Shown here: positions 15,387 through 24,209 of the stretch, one piece after another
Layout of the letters: every line of letters begins with the position of its first letter
Numbering within the stretch: the stretch's first letter is position 1
Assembly (NCBI GenBank): GCA_019234945.1
Contig: JAFAKX010000140.1
Span: 1 to 45,102 of the forward strand
DNA: 45,102 nucleotides
Source: Silvibacterium sp.
GTDB taxonomy: Bacteria; Acidobacteriota; Terriglobia; Terriglobales; Acidobacteriaceae
Direction of reading: 5' to 3'
The notes under the pieces: model-generated
The model's input: the letters and a program-made list of their open reading frames with translations, nothing else
The model's database searches: none
What the model was told of the DNA's origin: nothing
Position numbers and translations under genes: made by a program

Positions 15387-18348
15387 CGGCCGCACCGATG
15401 TCTTTACGAAAGAACAGGGGCTTTCCGGCGACATTGTCAGTTGCCTGTTCGAAGATCGGGAAGGCAATGTCTGGGTGGCCACGACGGGCGGGATCGATCG
15501 CTTTCGAGAGTTCGCGGTAACGACGATTTCCTCCAAAGAAGGCCTGGCGAGCGACGCGGTTGTATCCGTGGCCGGCGACAGGGATGGGAGTATCTGGATT
15601 GGCACCAGCCAGGGTTTGACCAGGTGGGCGAGCGGGCAACCCGCCACCTTTCGCAAGGCGAACGGATTACCTGGCGATTCGGTGGAATCTCTCTTTCAGG
15701 ACGACGCTGGACGGCTCTGGCTGTACGCGGCAGGCGAACTCGCGTATTTCAACGGAAACCGGGTCATCTCGCTGCCGCGCGCGTTGCCCAGCGAAGAGGT
15801 GCATTCGATCACGGGGGACATTCAAGGCAACCTGTGGCTTGCGGGAAACGAGGGCTTGTACCGCATACGAGCGGGACATGTGGTCGAAAAGCTGCCATGG
15901 CCAGCACTGGGAGCGTCCGAGAGGGCTAAAGTGATTGTCGCGGACCGGGGCGGAGTGTGGGTCTCGTTCTGGGGTACACGGACGGTATCGTATTTCAAAG
16001 ACGGCGCGCTCAGGGCTTTGTACAAGACCTCGGATGGGCTCGGCAAAGGGCGTATCGCTGACCTTCAACTCGACGGTGAGGGAGCACTATGGGTGGCAAC
16101 CGAAGAGGGCGGTCTCAGCCGGATCAAGGACGGTCACATTGCCACACTCACAACCGCGAACGGCTTGCCCTGTGACTCAATTCACGTTTCGATCGAGGAC
16201 GACGATCGCTCGCTGTGGCTGTACACGGCATGCGGCCTCGTGCGCATTACGCGCTCCGAACTGAACGCATGGATCGCCGATCCGCGGTACAGGGTGGTAA
16301 CCGCGGTGTTGGACGCGGCCGATGGCGTACGGCTACGCGCACTTTCGCCCAGCAGTTTCAGTCCTGTGGCGGCCAGGTCGCGCGATGGCAAGCTGTGGTT
16401 CGTGACGGGGGACAGTGTTCAGGTCGTGGATCCACGCCATCTGCCTTATAACGACTTGCCGCCGCCGGTTCACATCGAGCGAATTGTCGCCGATCACAAG
16501 ACGTATTGGCAGCGCTTGACCGGCGCGGGAAGCTCGAATGTTCGTCTTCCGCCGCGGATTCGCGATCTGTGGATCGACTACACCGCAGTAAGCCTGGTAG
16601 CGCCCGAGAAGATCCGTTTCAAATACAAGCTGGAAGGCCAAGACAGCGAGTGGCGGGAGGTCGTCAACGATCGTGAGGTGCAGTATTCGAACCTTGCGCC
16701 GAAGCATTACCGCTTCCGCGTGATTGCCTCCAACAACAGCGGCGTGTGGAATGAGACTGGCGACTCGCTTGAGTTCATCATCCCTCCGGCCTGGTACCAG
16801 ACGATGTGGTTTCGCGGGGCTTGCGTAGCGGTGTTCCTGCTGCTTCTCTGGGGCATCTACCAGCTCCGGGTGCAGGAACTCAGGGCGCAGGAGAGGAAAT
16901 TCCGAGAAGCGGTAGAAAACATGCCGGCGCTGGCGTTTGTTGCCGATACTCAAGGCAATCGGCCTTTCGTGAACCGGGGATGGCTCGACTACACCGGCTT
17001 TACCGCCGAAGAGGCTAAGGGTTCCGGATGGCAGGAGGCGATTCATCCGGACGATCTCAAACGCGTCCTCGAAAAGTGGCACGCCGCGCAGTCCACTGCG
17101 CAGCTCCTGGAGTACGAATCGCGGATTCGGCGAGGATCCGATGGAGCTTACCGCTGGTTCCAGACCCGCGCCCGGCCTTTGTTCGACAGGCGCGGCAAAC
17201 TTGTGAAATGGTGTGGCGTGGCCACCGATATCGAAGATCGCAAGCGCGCCGAGGAAGAGCTTCGGAGAAACGAGACCTGGCTGGGGGAGACGCAAGCGCT
17301 GGCTCACACGGGGAGTTTTGTCTGGGATGTTTACACTGGGCAGGCCTTATATCTCTCGAACGAGTGGTACCGGGTTTTTGGGTTCGCTCCCGGGGAAGAG
17401 AATGCATGGGCGGAACGGTGGAAGCGCGTCCACCCAGAAGATAGATCCGGGTGGCAGACAGCGGTTGGGCGGGCGATTGGCGAGAAATGTGATTATCGCC
17501 TGGAAGAGCGTCTTATTCTTCCCGATGGCACAATTAGAAATGTTCGGGTTATAGGGCATCCCGTCCTCGATGCATCCGGGGACGTTGTCCAGTTCATGGG
17601 CAGCGTCACAGACATCACGGAGCGCAAGCGCGCCGAACAACTCCAGGCCGACCTGGCCCATGTGAACCGGGTCAGCACCATGGAAGAGCTGGCGGCCTCT
17701 ATCGCGCACGAGCTGAAACAGCCCTTCACGGGGACCCTGGTCAACGCCAGTGCAAGTCTGGGATGGCTGGAGCGCGAGCCGCCACGCACCAAAGAAGCCT
17801 CCAACGCGATCAGGAGGATCGTAGAAAGCGGAGAGCGCGCTATGGAGATCATCGACCATCTGCAGGCGCTATACAAAAAGGCTCCTCCCAAACGAGAGCC
17901 GGTCGTGGTGAACGAGATCATCGGGGAGATGGTCGGGCTTTTGCGGGGTGAGGCCACACGGCACGCAGTTTCTATCCGTGCAGATCTCGCTGAGGACCTT
18001 CCAGCCGTTGTCGCAGACCAGGTGCAAATCCAGCAGGTGCTCATGAACCTGATGTTGAACGGCATTGAGGCGATGAAAGACACGGGCGGCGTGCTTACGG
18101 TCAAGTCGGCATCAGGCAAAGACGGCCAGGTGCTGATCTCCATAAGCGACACCGGAGTGTGCTTACCGGACGGCAAGGCCGAGCAGATCTTCGATGCCTT
18201 CTTTACGACGAAGCCGCAAGGCAGCGGCATGGGACTGGCTATCAGCCGCTCCATAGTCGAATCTCACGGAGGACGTCTGTGGGCAACCGCCAACAACGGG
18301 CGGGGGGCAGAGTTCCATTTTACTCTGCCGGTTGCAATCGAGGGGTGA
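15271..18348 (+). CDS. C-terminal part of the frameshifted propeller sensor kinase (PAS-PAS-HisKA)
   Basis: Genuine homology begins at NGGLWIGTMEHG near 15334; the 20 codons before are out of frame with the family. In order follow the remaining propeller blades (to about residue 400), a Y_Y_Y domain (FKYKLEGQDSEW, HYRFRV), a membrane helix (about 510-530), two PAS/PAC domains (about 540-655 and 660-790), HisKA with His813 (IAHELKQP), and HATPase (905-1020, MLNGIEAM, DTGVCLP, GSGMGLAISRS). The G1 box reads DTGVC where DTGxG is usual. No response regulator follows directly. Whether the kinase is still made depends on the frameshift being real. Confidence 0.82.
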   Translation: MAGRGRLPATNSTPTSCCGIANGGLWIGTMEHGLVHLYNGRTDVFTKEQGLSGDIVSCLFEDREGNVWVATTGGIDRFREFAVTTISSKEGLASDAVVSVAGDRDGSIWIGTSQGLTRWASGQPATFRKANGLPGDSVESLFQDDAGRLWLYAAGELAYFNGNRVISLPRALPSEEVHSITGDIQGNLWLAGNEGLYRIRAGHVVEKLPWPALGASERAKVIVADRGGVWVSFWGTRTVSYFKDGALRALYKTSDGLGKGRIADLQLDGEGALWVATEEGGLSRIKDGHIATLTTANGLPCDSIHVSIEDDDRSLWLYTACGLVRITRSELNAWIADPRYRVVTAVLDAADGVRLRALSPSSFSPVAARSRDGKLWFVTGDSVQVVDPRHLPYNDLPPPVHIERIVADHKTYWQRLTGAGSSNVRLPPRIRDLWIDYTAVSLVAPEKIRFKYKLEGQDSEWREVVNDREVQYSNLAPKHYRFRVIASNNSGVWNETGDSLEFIIPPAWYQTMWFRGACVAVFLLLLWGIYQLRVQELRAQERKFREAVENMPALAFVADTQGNRPFVNRGWLDYTGFTAEEAKGSGWQEAIHPDDLKRVLEKWHAAQSTAQLLEYESRIRRGSDGAYRWFQTRARPLFDRRGKLVKWCGVATDIEDRKRAEEELRRNETWLGETQALAHTGSFVWDVYTGQALYLSNEWYRVFGFAPGEENAWAERWKRVHPEDRSGWQTAVGRAIGEKCDYRLEERLILPDGTIRNVRVIGHPVLDASGDVVQFMGSVTDITERKRAEQLQADLAHVNRVSTMEELAASIAHELKQPFTGTLVNASASLGWLEREPPRTKEASNAIRRIVESGERAMEIIDHLQALYKKAPPKREPVVVNEIIGEMVGLLRGEATRHAVSIRADLAEDLPAVVADQVQIQQVLMNLMLNGIEAMKDTGGVLTVKSASGKDGQVLISISDTGVCLPDGKAEQIFDAFFTTKPQGSGMGLAISRSIVESHGGRLWATANNGRGAEFHFTLPVAIEG
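15333..15335 (+). other. Apparent one-base insertion breaking the sensor kinase gene
   Basis: Reading CGC-AAT-GGC-GGT-TTG-TGG across this point needs two A residues, but three are present. The protein before and after aligns continuously with the paralog at 18625. The cause may be a true mutation, a sequencing error in a homopolymer, or phase variation, although three bases is a short run for that. Confidence 0.75.
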
Positions 18349-18375
18349 ACTACCCGCTACGCCAGCCCACACACA

Positions 18376-18422
18376 TGCAGAACCCTAAAGAGGGACGATA
18401 AATCTCTCTTTTTGGGGTTCTG
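18376..18422 (+). terminator. Terminator-like hairpin, copy 1 of a duplicated element
   Basis: TGCAGAACCC-TAAAGAGGGA pairs imperfectly with TCTCTCTTTTTGGGGTTCT, so a long hairpin with a T-rich descending arm is possible. It begins 28 bases after the stop of the first sensor kinase. A related copy follows the response regulator gene at 22382-22428. Confidence 0.5.
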
Positions 18423-18453
18423 ATTCACCGACGAAAAGTTAGAAATTAGAAGA

Positions 18454-18472
18454 GAATGTGAGAGCCACATTC
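18454..18472. promoter_or_regulatory. Perfect 7-bp-arm palindrome before the second sensor kinase
   Basis: GAATGTG-AGAGC-CACATTC is a perfect inverted repeat with a 5-base spacer, 153 bp before the ATG at 18625. It resembles a CRP-type site but the half-site spacing is three bases shorter. It may be an operator for another dimeric regulator. Confidence 0.35.
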
Positions 18473-18624
18473 AACGGCATAGGGAATGCTTTTTGTGAGC
18501 GTCCCGAGTCCACTTAGAGACTTTGCTAGAGACATGGGAAGGAGCCGTGGAAGAAGTTCGATGCACGCTTCCGGCAACTATGATTATGAGCATCGGGGAG
18601 TCGTGAAGTGGCGTGAGGTCGTGA

Positions 18625-21600
18625 ATGAAGTCTACCCTGGCAATCATTGCGATTAGTACGCTCACCTTCCTGCTCGGTTCTTCTTCCGTTCTGGCGCTGG
18701 ACCCGTCTCTGGAAGTTAGCCAGTATGCACACACCGCGTGGACCTTCCGCGACGGGTTTTCCGTGGGCAACATCTTCGCCATCGCGCAGACGTCCGATGG
18801 GTATCTCTGGCTCGGCGGTGAAGCCGGCTTGTTCCGCTTCGATGGAGTTCGAGCTACCCCTTGGCAGCCCCCTGGTCTGCAACCAGCAGACAGATTCGTC
18901 TTCAGGTTGCTCGGCGCGCGGGACGGCACTCTTTGGATTGGCACGTTCCACGGCCTTTTATCCTGGAATGGCGCCACATTGACCCGTTACCCAGTGTTGG
19001 ATGAACGAGTTGTAGGATCGCTGATCGAGGACCATGAGGGAACCATCTGGGCCGGCACCTGGCCCGGAGCGACTCCTCCCACCCGACTCTGCGCAATTCG
19101 AGGCGGCAGCATCAAGTGCTACGGGGACGATGGCGCATTCGGCAAGGCAGTTTCGGCTTTGTATGAGGACTCTGCGGGCACTCTCTGGGCGTCCGCAGAG
19201 ACGGGTCTCTGGCGATGGAAGCCCGGTCCTCCAAAGCGCGAATCGACAGAACCACTAAATGTCAGCGCGATTTCAGAAGCGGACAACCGACAGACGTTAA
19301 TAGCCACCTACGGCGCAGGACTCGTGCAGCTGGCCGGCGACAAATTCCAGGCATATCCAGTTCGAGGCGCAACCGATTCGAATCGACTGCTTCTTGCGCG
19401 TGAAATCGATTCCAATAAGCTGCTCCGGGACCGCGATGGAGGCCTGTGGATCGGAACCGTCGCCCATGGTTTAATTCACGTGCACCACGGCAAGACCGAT
19501 GTGTTTACTAAATCAGATGGCCTCTCCGGCGACATCATACTCAGCCTATTCGAGGATCGTGAGGGCAACGTCTGGGTGGCCACCGCGGGTGGACTCGACC
19601 GGTTTCGGGAGTTTCCCGTCACCAGTGTGTCCTCGAAACAAGGGTTGGCCAGCGATCAAATCGCCTCGGTGCTCGCAGCTACAGATGGAAGTGTTTGGGT
19701 CGGCACTCACGACGGTTTGACGAACTGGAAGAACGGGCAGACCACCACCTTTCATAAAGCAAGTGGTTTGCCGGATGATCATGTGCAATCCCTGTTTCAG
19801 GACGGTCGTGGGCGGATCTGGGCGTTCACCGATCATGGGCTGGCCTATTTCAGTGACGGCCGATTTGTTGCCGTAAATGCTCGCCTACCGAGCCAGGAAG
19901 TGTATTCCATTACCGGGGACAACGCAGGCAACCTCTGGCTCTCGGGAAATAACGGCCTATCCCACTTAGTCGAGGGACGATTGGTCGAACATTTCCCCTG
20001 GTCAACGCTGGGACGCCGACAACAAGCCAAAGTCATAATCTCTGACCACGGTGGAGTTTGGCTAGCATTCTGGATCGACGGCGGAGTGTTGTATTTCAAG
20101 GATGCTCAGGTTCGCGCCTCGTACACAGCCGCGAGTGGGCTGGCTAAGGGACTTGTCGCTAGCATTCGACTCGATCCGGATGGGGCCGCGTGGGCCGCAA
20201 GTCAGGAGGGGGGCGTTAGCCGCATTAAAGACGGTCACATTGCAACGCTGACAAGCAGGAACGGTCTGCCCTGCGATACGATTCACTGGTCGATAGAGGA
20301 CGACGATCGTGCGTTATGGTTGTACACGGCCTGCGGCCTCGTGCGAATCGCGCATTCTGAACTTGACGCGTGGATTGCCGACCCTCAGCACAGGGTTCAG
20401 ACCACGGTTTGGGATGCAGGCGACGGCGTGAGGCTCCGTTTCATTGCGCCTAGCGCCTATGGTCCTACAGTCGCGAAGTCCGCCGATGGGAAACTTTGGT
20501 TCCTGACGGGAGAAGGCCTCCAGGTTGTCGATCCCCATCGTCTTGCTTTCAACAAACTCCCGCCGCCGGTACACATCGAGCAAATCGTCGCGGACCACAA
20601 AATCTATTGGAAGAATTTGCCAGGCGCCGAAGTTACGAACGTACGTCTTTCGGCGCTGACTCGCGATCTCGAGATCGATTACGCCGCTCTCAGCCTCGAC
20701 GCACCGGAGAAGGTTCGTTTCAAGTACAAGCTGGAAGGTCAGGACAGCGACTGGCGCGAGGTGGTCAACGACCGCCAAGTGCAGTACTCGAATCTTGCTC
20801 CACGGCATTACCGCTTCCGCGTGAGAGCGGCAAACAGCAGCGGAGTATGGAACGAAGAGGGTGCGTTCCTCGATTTCTCGGTTGCCCCGGCATACTGGCA
20901 GACGAATTGGTTTCGCGCCCTCTGCGCCATCTCCGCTCTGGCGCTGCTTTGGGTGGCCTACCAATGGCGGCTGCGGCGTTTGCACCATCAGTTCGAGATG
21001 ACACTCGATGCGCGCGTCACTGAGCGCACACGCATTGCCCGTGAACTTCACGACACTCTGCTCCAGAGTTTCCATGGCGTGCTCCTGCGTCTCCAGGCCG
21101 TCTCGCAGCTGATGCGCGAACGCCCCATCGAAGCGCAGGAGAAGCTGGACAGCACAATCGATCTTGTTGCCGAGGCAATCACCGAAGGGCGGGATGCGGT
21201 GCAGGGATTGCGCGAGTCCACAGTCCAAAGCAACGATCTTGCGCAGGCCATCAGTACGCTGGGAGAAGAACTCGCAAGCGATGCGACCGGCCAGCGGCCC
21301 GCATTCCGCGTATCAATTGAGGGCGCCGCACGAGATCTGCACCCAATCCTGAGGGATGAGATCTACAGAATTGCTGCCGAAGCGCTGCGGAATGCGTTCA
21401 GGCACGCTCAGGCACGGAAGGTTGAGGTCGAAATCCGCTATGACGATGACCAATTCCGATTGCGCTTGCGGGACGATGGAAAGGGCATCGATCCGGCAGT
21501 TCTCTCGCGTCAAGACAAAGCGGGACACTATGGCTTGGACGGTATGCGGGAACGCGCCACTCTGATTGGAGGTAAGCTTACGGTGTGGAGCGAGGTTGAT

Positions 21601-21705
21601 GCTGGAACCGAAGTGGAGCTGCGCATTCCTGCGGGGACCGCCTACACGATAGCCCGTAGAGGTTCCTGGTTGTCACGAACGTTGGCCGGAAAAACAAAGG
21701 CTTGA
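18625..21705 (+). CDS. Propeller sensor histidine kinase, HisKA_3 (NarX/DesK-type)
   Basis: The 1026-residue protein has a signal peptide (1-25), a large periplasmic Reg_prop beta-propeller (about 35-640, many xLWIGT/VWVAT units), a Y_Y_Y domain (about 670-745, FKYKLEGQDSDW, HYRFRV), one membrane helix (about 757-782) and a short linker. Then come a HisKA_3 domain with His809 in RELHDTLLQS and a HATPase (about 895-1010, EALRNAFRHA, DDGKGID, YGLDGMRERA). This is a membrane sensor of the kind that binds carbohydrate or other ligands outside and phosphorylates a NarL-type regulator. That regulator follows 14 bases later. The sensor half is closely similar to the gene upstream, but the kinase half is of a different family. 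Confidence 0.93.
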   Translation: MKSTLAIIAISTLTFLLGSSSVLALDPSLEVSQYAHTAWTFRDGFSVGNIFAIAQTSDGYLWLGGEAGLFRFDGVRATPWQPPGLQPADRFVFRLLGARDGTLWIGTFHGLLSWNGATLTRYPVLDERVVGSLIEDHEGTIWAGTWPGATPPTRLCAIRGGSIKCYGDDGAFGKAVSALYEDSAGTLWASAETGLWRWKPGPPKRESTEPLNVSAISEADNRQTLIATYGAGLVQLAGDKFQAYPVRGATDSNRLLLAREIDSNKLLRDRDGGLWIGTVAHGLIHVHHGKTDVFTKSDGLSGDIILSLFEDREGNVWVATAGGLDRFREFPVTSVSSKQGLASDQIASVLAATDGSVWVGTHDGLTNWKNGQTTTFHKASGLPDDHVQSLFQDGRGRIWAFTDHGLAYFSDGRFVAVNARLPSQEVYSITGDNAGNLWLSGNNGLSHLVEGRLVEHFPWSTLGRRQQAKVIISDHGGVWLAFWIDGGVLYFKDAQVRASYTAASGLAKGLVASIRLDPDGAAWAASQEGGVSRIKDGHIATLTSRNGLPCDTIHWSIEDDDRALWLYTACGLVRIAHSELDAWIADPQHRVQTTVWDAGDGVRLRFIAPSAYGPTVAKSADGKLWFLTGEGLQVVDPHRLAFNKLPPPVHIEQIVADHKIYWKNLPGAEVTNVRLSALTRDLEIDYAALSLDAPEKVRFKYKLEGQDSDWREVVNDRQVQYSNLAPRHYRFRVRAANSSGVWNEEGAFLDFSVAPAYWQTNWFRALCAISALALLWVAYQWRLRRLHHQFEMTLDARVTERTRIARELHDTLLQSFHGVLLRLQAVSQLMRERPIEAQEKLDSTIDLVAEAITEGRDAVQGLRESTVQSNDLAQAISTLGEELASDATGQRPAFRVSIEGAARDLHPILRDEIYRIAAEALRNAFRHAQARKVEVEIRYDDDQFRLRLRDDGKGIDPAVLSRQDKAGHYGLDGMRERATLIGGKLTVWSEVDAGTEVELRIPAGTAYTIARRGSWLSRTLAGKTKA

Positions 21706-21719
21706 TTCAGGAGACTGTT

Positions 21720-22352
21720 ATGAGCGCCGGCACCTCGCAAATTCGAATTCTGGTCGTCGATGACCACCCAGTCGTACGTAACGGGATCGCCGATCTGGTC
21801 AGGATACAGCCAGATATGATCCTGGCGGGCGAAGCGTCTGACGGGCGCGAGGCTATCCAGCAATTCCGGACGCACCATCCGGACGTTACGCTGATGGACT
21901 TGCAAATGCCGGAAATGAATGGTCTGGACGCACTCATTGCTATTCGAAATGAATTTCCTGGGGCAAAAGTTATCGTACTCACAACGTACACCGGCGATGT
22001 GCAAATTACTCGCGCGCTTAGGGCTGGTGCTCAGGCCTATCTGCTCAAAAATACGTTACACAAGGAATTACTGGAGACAATCCGTGCGGTAAATGCCGGA
22101 AAGAAGGCCCTTTCGCCAGAGGCCTCGTACGAGATCGCCACGCACGCGACTGATGACACATTAACGCCGGCAGAGATCAGTGTATTGCGACTGATCGCAG
22201 CAGGAAATGCGAACAAACGAATTGCGGACGAGCTCTCCATCACGGAGGAGACCGTCAAGAGTCGAGTCAAGTGCATTCTCTCCAAATTGGGCGCCAATGA
22301 TCGAACGCACGCCGTAACCATTGGCTTGAAAAGAGGGATCATCGAGCTGTAG
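21720..22352 (+). CDS. NarL/FixJ-family response regulator
   Basis: The ATG at 21720 is chosen because AGGAG lies 6-7 bases upstream; a TTG in the same frame at 21702 overlaps the kinase stop and is less likely. The 210-residue protein has a receiver domain (acidic pair Asp14-Asp15, phosphoacceptor Asp60 in LMDLQMPEMNG, conserved Lys near 110 in YLLKN) and a C-terminal LuxR-type helix-turn-helix (about 148-205, LTPAEISVLRLIAAGNANKR and TVKSRVKCILSKLGA). It is the cognate partner of the HisKA_3 kinase just upstream and should act as a DNA-binding transcription factor. The first sensor, with a classical HisKA core, would not be its usual partner type. Confidence 0.95.
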   Translation: MSAGTSQIRILVVDDHPVVRNGIADLVRIQPDMILAGEASDGREAIQQFRTHHPDVTLMDLQMPEMNGLDALIAIRNEFPGAKVIVLTTYTGDVQITRALRAGAQAYLLKNTLHKELLETIRAVNAGKKALSPEASYEIATHATDDTLTPAEISVLRLIAAGNANKRIADELSITEETVKSRVKCILSKLGANDRTHAVTIGLKRGIIEL

Positions 22353-22381
22353 TTTCCCATACCTCCTCGCACCACGCGCAT

Positions 22382-22428
22382 TGCAGAACTCTAAAGAGTG
22401 ACGGTCACCTCCCTTTTTGGGGTTTTAA
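22382..22428 (+). terminator. Terminator-like hairpin, copy 2 of the duplicated element
   Basis: TGCAGAACTCTAAAGAG with CTCCCTTTTTGGGGTTTT can form an imperfect stem, and an inner GTGAC-G-GTCAC stem caps it. A T-rich stretch follows. It lies 30 bases behind the response regulator stop and is about three-quarters identical to 18376-18422. The similarity continues about 25 bases further downstream. Confidence 0.55.
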
Positions 22429-22432
22429 TCAG

Positions 22433-22867
22433 TTGCCGCAAAGTCAGAGACTAGTGGGTTCAGAAAGGTACGCCTTGCGACGCCTATACTCGACATTCGC
22501 CGGCGGTCTGCCTGGCATCGGTTTGCTTCTGATGCGTCTGGTTCTCGGCTCTGCACTGGTGGCACGCGCGATTTCTACGGTGTGGAGCGACCCTTCGATC
22601 ACTACGACTGTAATATCTTTATTTCTCGTGGGATTAGGACTCCTTCTCATTCCCGGCCTCTGGACGCCCATCACGGGAGCGTTGATTGCTTTGCTCGAAA
22701 CCTGGCAAATGATGACGATTGCCGGAGACCGGTTGGCAGTCCTTTTGCTTGGAACGATAGCTGCCGCTCTCGCCATGTTAGGACCGGGTTTATGGTCAAT
22801 CGACGCTCGCCTTTTCGGGTGGAAGCGCGTAGAACCTCCGCCCCGCAAAAGTAGCTCTCACTCCTAA
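22433..22867 (+). CDS. Small integral membrane protein, DoxX-like
   Basis: The frame encodes up to 144 residues with about four hydrophobic helices (LPGIGLLLMRLVLGSALVA, TTVISLFLVGLGLLLIPGLW, PITGALIALLETWQMM, LAVLLLGTIAAALAMLGPG). The arrangement resembles small DoxX-family membrane proteins, but I see no diagnostic motif. The start is uncertain: TTG at 22433, GTG at 22454, or TTG at 22475. The last has GAAAGG at good spacing. The gene stands alone behind the response regulator terminator and may be a target of that system; this is inference. Confidence 0.6.
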   Translation: MPQSQRLVGSERYALRRLYSTFAGGLPGIGLLLMRLVLGSALVARAISTVWSDPSITTTVISLFLVGLGLLLIPGLWTPITGALIALLETWQMMTIAGDRLAVLLLGTIAAALAMLGPGLWSIDARLFGWKRVEPPPRKSSSHS

Positions 22868-22925
22868 GAGACGACTCGCTCCAACTACCAAAATTTTATG
22901 GCTCAGATGAGGCAGCTGTTTTCCC

Positions 22926-22970
22926 TCGCAAGAGTTTGCGAATTGTCCCGTAGTGGGGATGTTCGCAAAC
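22926..22970. promoter_or_regulatory. Nested inverted repeats before a sigma-54 activator gene
   Basis: GTTTGCGAA (22934-22942) and TTCGCAAAC (22962-22970) are perfect 9-bp arms, and an inner TCCC/GGGA pair extends the stem. A third half-site, TCGCAA (22926-22931), forms a tighter inverted repeat with TTGCGA of the first arm. The block ends 93 bp before the ATG at 23064. It could be an operator with three half-sites or a leader-RNA hairpin. Confidence 0.5.
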
Positions 22971-23063
22971 GGAACTCGTTGGACAATCCTCTTATCACAA
23001 GACAACGAGCTCTGAATTCAAGCTCAAGCCGAGAAGGGTTGAACAAGAGGTTGGGAGGCGAGT

Positions 23064-24134
23064 ATGGGACACGCGACTGTTGCTTTCACCGACTTAGATG
23101 GACTTGCGGGAGCAAACTTTCCCAGGGTGAACTGGCCCGAAGACCCGCAGCCGTATCCAGGATCGGACATCAACTCTAAGTGCTGCTTCGAAGACATCAT
23201 CGGCAAGAGCCCAGCCCTCCAGAAGGTGCTCAATCAAGTCGCGATGGTCGCGCCGACCGACGCCACCGTCCTGCTTCACGGAGAGACGGGCACTGGGAAG
23301 GAGCTTATTGCCCGCGCTATTCATAACCTAAGCTCCCGGCGCGGACGCACGTATGTGCGCATGAATTGCGCGGCCATTCCCTCGGGACTGCTGGAAAGCG
23401 AACTCTTTGGCCACGAGAAGGGAGCATTCACCGGTGCCATGATGCAAAGAAAAGGCAGATTCGAGTTGGCAGACCGGGGCTCGCTTTTTCTGGATGAGGT
23501 CGGCGATATCAGCCTGGAGCTCCAGCCGAAATTATTGCGCGCGGTGCAGGAGCAGGAGTTCGAGCGTTTGGGAAGCGCCAGGACGATCCAGGTCGACGTG
23601 CGGATCATTGCCGCGACCCATCGCGACCTTCCTGCCATGATCCGGGAAGAGAGGTTCCGGGAGGATCTTTTCTACCGACTTAACGTCTTCCCGATTGAGA
23701 TACCACCCCTTCGCGAACGGCGCGAGGATATTCCTCTACTGGTGAACCATTTTGTTTCCAAGGTGTCGCGAACAATGCGGAAGCAGCTTAAGTCGATCCC
23801 CGAGAAAGTGATGCAAAGATTGACGAACCATCCATGGAGAGGCAACGTCAGGGAATTGGCAAACGTCATCGAACGCGCGGTCATACTTTCGCGCGGCGAA
23901 GAACTGGAAGTGCTAACAGCCGAACTCCTGGTCCCTGACTCTTCCAGTAACTCCGACGCGGCATGTGGGACCTTACTTGAAGCCCAGCGGAAGGTAATCA
24001 TCGAGGCTTTGAGAGCTGCATCGGGACGGATATCCGGAAACGGAGGAGCCGCCGAACGGCTGGGCTTGAAGCGCACGACTCTGCAAGCCAAAATTCGCCG
24101 GCTCGGGATCACGAAAGCACAGGGGTGGAACTAG
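23064..24134 (+). CDS. Sigma-54-dependent transcriptional activator without a sensor domain
   Basis: The 356-residue protein is an AAA+ bacterial enhancer-binding protein. Walker A is GETGTGKE (73-80), the sigma-54-contacting loop GAFTGA is intact (120-125), Walker B is LFLDEVGD (141-148), and RIIAATHRDL, FREDLFYRLNVFPIEIPPLRER and the arginine-rich WRGNVRELANVIERAV region follow in order. A Fis-type helix-turn-helix closes it (about 310-350). Only about 40 residues precede the AAA+ domain, so there is no receiver, PAS or GAF module. Such proteins are controlled by a partner protein, as PspF is by PspA, or are constitutive. GGGAGGCGAG lies just before the ATG. Confidence 0.93.
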   Translation: MGHATVAFTDLDGLAGANFPRVNWPEDPQPYPGSDINSKCCFEDIIGKSPALQKVLNQVAMVAPTDATVLLHGETGTGKELIARAIHNLSSRRGRTYVRMNCAAIPSGLLESELFGHEKGAFTGAMMQRKGRFELADRGSLFLDEVGDISLELQPKLLRAVQEQEFERLGSARTIQVDVRIIAATHRDLPAMIREERFREDLFYRLNVFPIEIPPLRERREDIPLLVNHFVSKVSRTMRKQLKSIPEKVMQRLTNHPWRGNVRELANVIERAVILSRGEELEVLTAELLVPDSSSNSDAACGTLLEAQRKVIIEALRAASGRISGNGGAAERLGLKRTTLQAKIRRLGITKAQGWN

Positions 24135-24209
24135 CGTGTTTTCTGTTTACAAACCTCAAACTGAAAAATGGAAATCGCCATTGGCGTTTTTAACAGAAAG
24201 GAAATTGCG

